5,506 bases of DNA, from positions 1 to 5,506 of the forward strand of contig DAOVNB010000053.1 in NCBI GenBank assembly GCA_030630425.1, in the 5' to 3' direction. Source of the DNA: an archaeon. GTDB taxonomy: Archaea; EX4484-52; B79-G9. The notes under the pieces are model-generated. The model had not been told where the DNA came from. It searched no databases and saw only the letters and a program-made list of their open reading frames with translations. Made by a program: the position numbers and the translations under genes. Numbering within the stretch: the first letter of the stretch is position 1; each line of letters begins with the position of its first letter. Below, in pieces: positions 4,860 through 5,506 of this stretch.

Positions 4860-4867
4860 TATATATA
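4860..4867 (+). promoter_or_regulatory. Candidate TATA box for the structured RNA
   Basis: TATATATA is followed by CCC. A start 25-27 bases past its centre falls at about 4889-4891, exactly at the first base of the GGGCATTA hairpin arm. The box itself is palindromic, so direction is inferred from what follows: on the plus strand a structured element ends in a T-run, and on the minus strand no gene is correctly spaced. Confidence 0.35.
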
Positions 4868-4890
4868 CCCTGAGCCCCATAGAGTATAAC

Positions 4891-5037
4891 GGGCATTAAG
4901 ACAAAAAGAGAATAATGCCTCAAGTAGAATATATTTAACCAATCTCGGACGGGGTAGAAGACAAGCTTTCCGCGAAGCATTCGTGTATAAAATTATCTTG
5001 TGTATCTTTCTTCCGTCCGAGTCCAAGTACCTTTTTT
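4891..5037 (+). ncRNA. Candidate structured non-coding RNA, about 147 nt
   Basis: A putative plus-strand RNA with two structural parts. First, GGGCATTA (4891-4898) pairs with TAATGCCT (4913-4920): seven Watson-Crick pairs and one G-U, with a 14-nt A-rich loop. Second, a long interrupted stem: CTCGGACGG (4944-4952) with CCGTCCGAG (5013-5021), nine perfect pairs; AGAAG (4956-4960) with CTTTCT (5006-5011, one bulge); ACAAG (4961-4965) with CTTGT (4997-5001); and CGCGAA (4971-4976) with TTCGTG (4980-4985) closing a GCA loop. The arms are much more GC-rich than the surrounding DNA. A T6 run (5032-5037) ends the element immediately before the convergent GTPase stop codon. It is not a tRNA or 5S rRNA, and I could not match it to RNase P, SRP, box C/D or H/ACA RNAs. 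Alternatively it is a 3' UTR structure of the GTPase mRNA read on the minus strand, but that strand lacks a T-run after the stem. Confidence 0.4.
5032..5037 (+). terminator. Poly-T terminator after the candidate RNA
   Basis: A T6 run lies ten bases after the long stem (4944-5021), on the strand that also has a TATA box at the matching upstream position. Archaeal RNA polymerase terminates at such tracts. In the other direction it is the A-tract just past the GTPase stop codon. Confidence 0.35.
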
Positions 5038-5038
5038 G

Positions 5039-5506
5039 TTATGTTCTATATGTTTTCATATTACTTTTTATGTTTTTGAGAATGTATTTTTTAAGCTCGT
5101 CGATGCCTGTTTTATTTACAATAGATGTCTTAAAAATTGGACACACTAAATTAGATTCTATAAATTTTGCATACTCTTCATCCAAATCATCTATTTTATT
5201 TATGCATGCAATTGTTTCAACCCCGAAGTCATCATATATGCTTTTAAAAAGCGCCAACTGGTCTTTGGGATCCTGTGCGGTTTTTGATGCATCAAACACA
5301 AAAAGAACAATGGATGCAATATTTTTTATCGCAGAAATTGCTTTTTTTTCAATAGCGTTTCTCTTTTCTTGCGGCCGTTCAAGAAGCCCGGGGGTGTCTA
5401 CAACCTGAATCCTGTTTTCAATATATCCTAAAAGAATGCCTTTTGTTGTAAAAGGATAATTTTGTATTTTCGGCTTTGCTCCTGTAAGCTCCTTTAACAG
5501 AGAGGA
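5039..5506 (-). CDS. NOG1/OBG-family GTPase, 5' partial
   Basis: The C-terminal 155 residues of a TRAFAC-class GTPase; the start and the first half of the P-loop lie beyond the window, which opens at SSLLKELTG just after the G1 lysine. Following motifs are G2 in AKPKIQNYPFTTKGI (about 10-24), G3 DTPGLLERP (37-45), G4 NKID (103-106) and a G5-like KTSIVNKTGIDELKKYI (about 126-142). The NYPFTTKG segment and the DTPGLL-RP...RN-IE stretch are hallmarks of NOG1 (the ribosome-biogenesis GTPase of archaea and eukaryotes) more than of OBG, DRG or HflX. The protein ends about 15 residues after G5, as expected for archaeal NOG1-like proteins lacking the eukaryotic C-terminal extension. A GTG at 5299 is internal (LFVFDAS), not a start. 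Large-subunit assembly is the likely role, by homology only. Confidence 0.9.
   Translation of the reverse strand, partial: SSLLKELTGAKPKIQNYPFTTKGILLGYIENRIQVVDTPGLLERPQEKRNAIEKKAISAIKNIASIVLFVFDASKTAQDPKDQLALFKSIYDDFGVETIACINKIDDLDEEYAKFIESNLVCPIFKTSIVNKTGIDELKKYILKNIKSNMKTYRT

Noticed and set aside
4775..5026. Minus-strand open frame of 83 codons across the regulator-GTPase gap
   Set aside because: The product has no recognisable domain and an irregular composition, and its first half would be encoded by the paired arms of the stem-loop. The RNA-structure reading explains the region better.
4940..5030. Possible tRNA gene, suggested by GC-rich arms
   Set aside because: There is no T-loop (GTTCGANTC-like) sequence, no cloverleaf spacing and no D-arm. 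The pairing forms one long interrupted stem instead.
4983..5408. Plus-strand open frame of 141 codons
   Set aside because: It runs antisense to the NOG1-like GTPase, whose G2-G5 motifs are unmistakable.
1..5506. CRISPR array, insertion sequence, prophage or toxin-antitoxin system
   Set aside because: I saw no regularly spaced repeats, transposase or terminal inverted repeats, integrase, phage genes or toxin-antitoxin pair on either strand.

Overview
The window looks like AT-rich archaeal chromosome. The strongest lineage evidence is a Taw3/TYW3 wybutosine-synthesis protein, which is restricted to archaea and eukaryotes. It is supported by an ADP-forming acyl-CoA synthetase beta subunit, a NOG1-type GTPase that ends right after its G domain, an AsnC-type regulator, TATA-like boxes about 25 bases before the start codons of first genes, and poly-T stretches at transcript ends. 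A small DPANN-type archaeon is possible, but that is inference from style and base composition only.

Layout. (1) 1-1120, plus: the C-terminal part of a CPA2 cation/proton antiporter with a TrkA-N (RCK) domain; its start lies outside the window. (2) 1135-2066, minus: a three-gene unit of an HPP-family membrane protein, a small HTH protein and a MoaD/ThiS-like beta-grasp protein whose tail reads Ser-Arg-Gly instead of Ser-Gly-Gly. (3) 2145-2789, plus: the ACD beta subunit, divergent from the HPP unit. (4) 2905-3297, minus: a RidA-family protein. (5) 3400-3960, plus: Taw3, divergent from RidA. (6) 3976-4676, minus: an AsnC/Lrp-like regulator followed by a 45-residue zinc-ribbon protein. (7) 4677-5038: a 362-base gap with no convincing protein gene. 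It holds a regulator promoter with a small palindrome and, on the plus strand, a TATA box, a short hairpin, a long interrupted stem-loop and a T6 run, which together suggest an unannotated structured RNA of about 147 nt. (8) 5039-5506, minus: the C-terminal part of the NOG1-like GTPase.

The genes do not form one pathway. They are short transcription units for ion transport, energy conservation by substrate-level phosphorylation, metabolite damage control, tRNA modification, regulation and ribosome-associated GTPase function. First genes tend to have TATA boxes placed for leaderless or nearly leaderless transcripts. Two downstream genes (the HTH and zinc-ribbon proteins) instead start just after a GTGA in which the upstream TGA stop overlaps a Shine-Dalgarno-like motif. 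The items most worth a second look are the candidate RNA at 4891-5037, the non-GG ubiquitin-like protein, and the regulator/zinc-ribbon pair.
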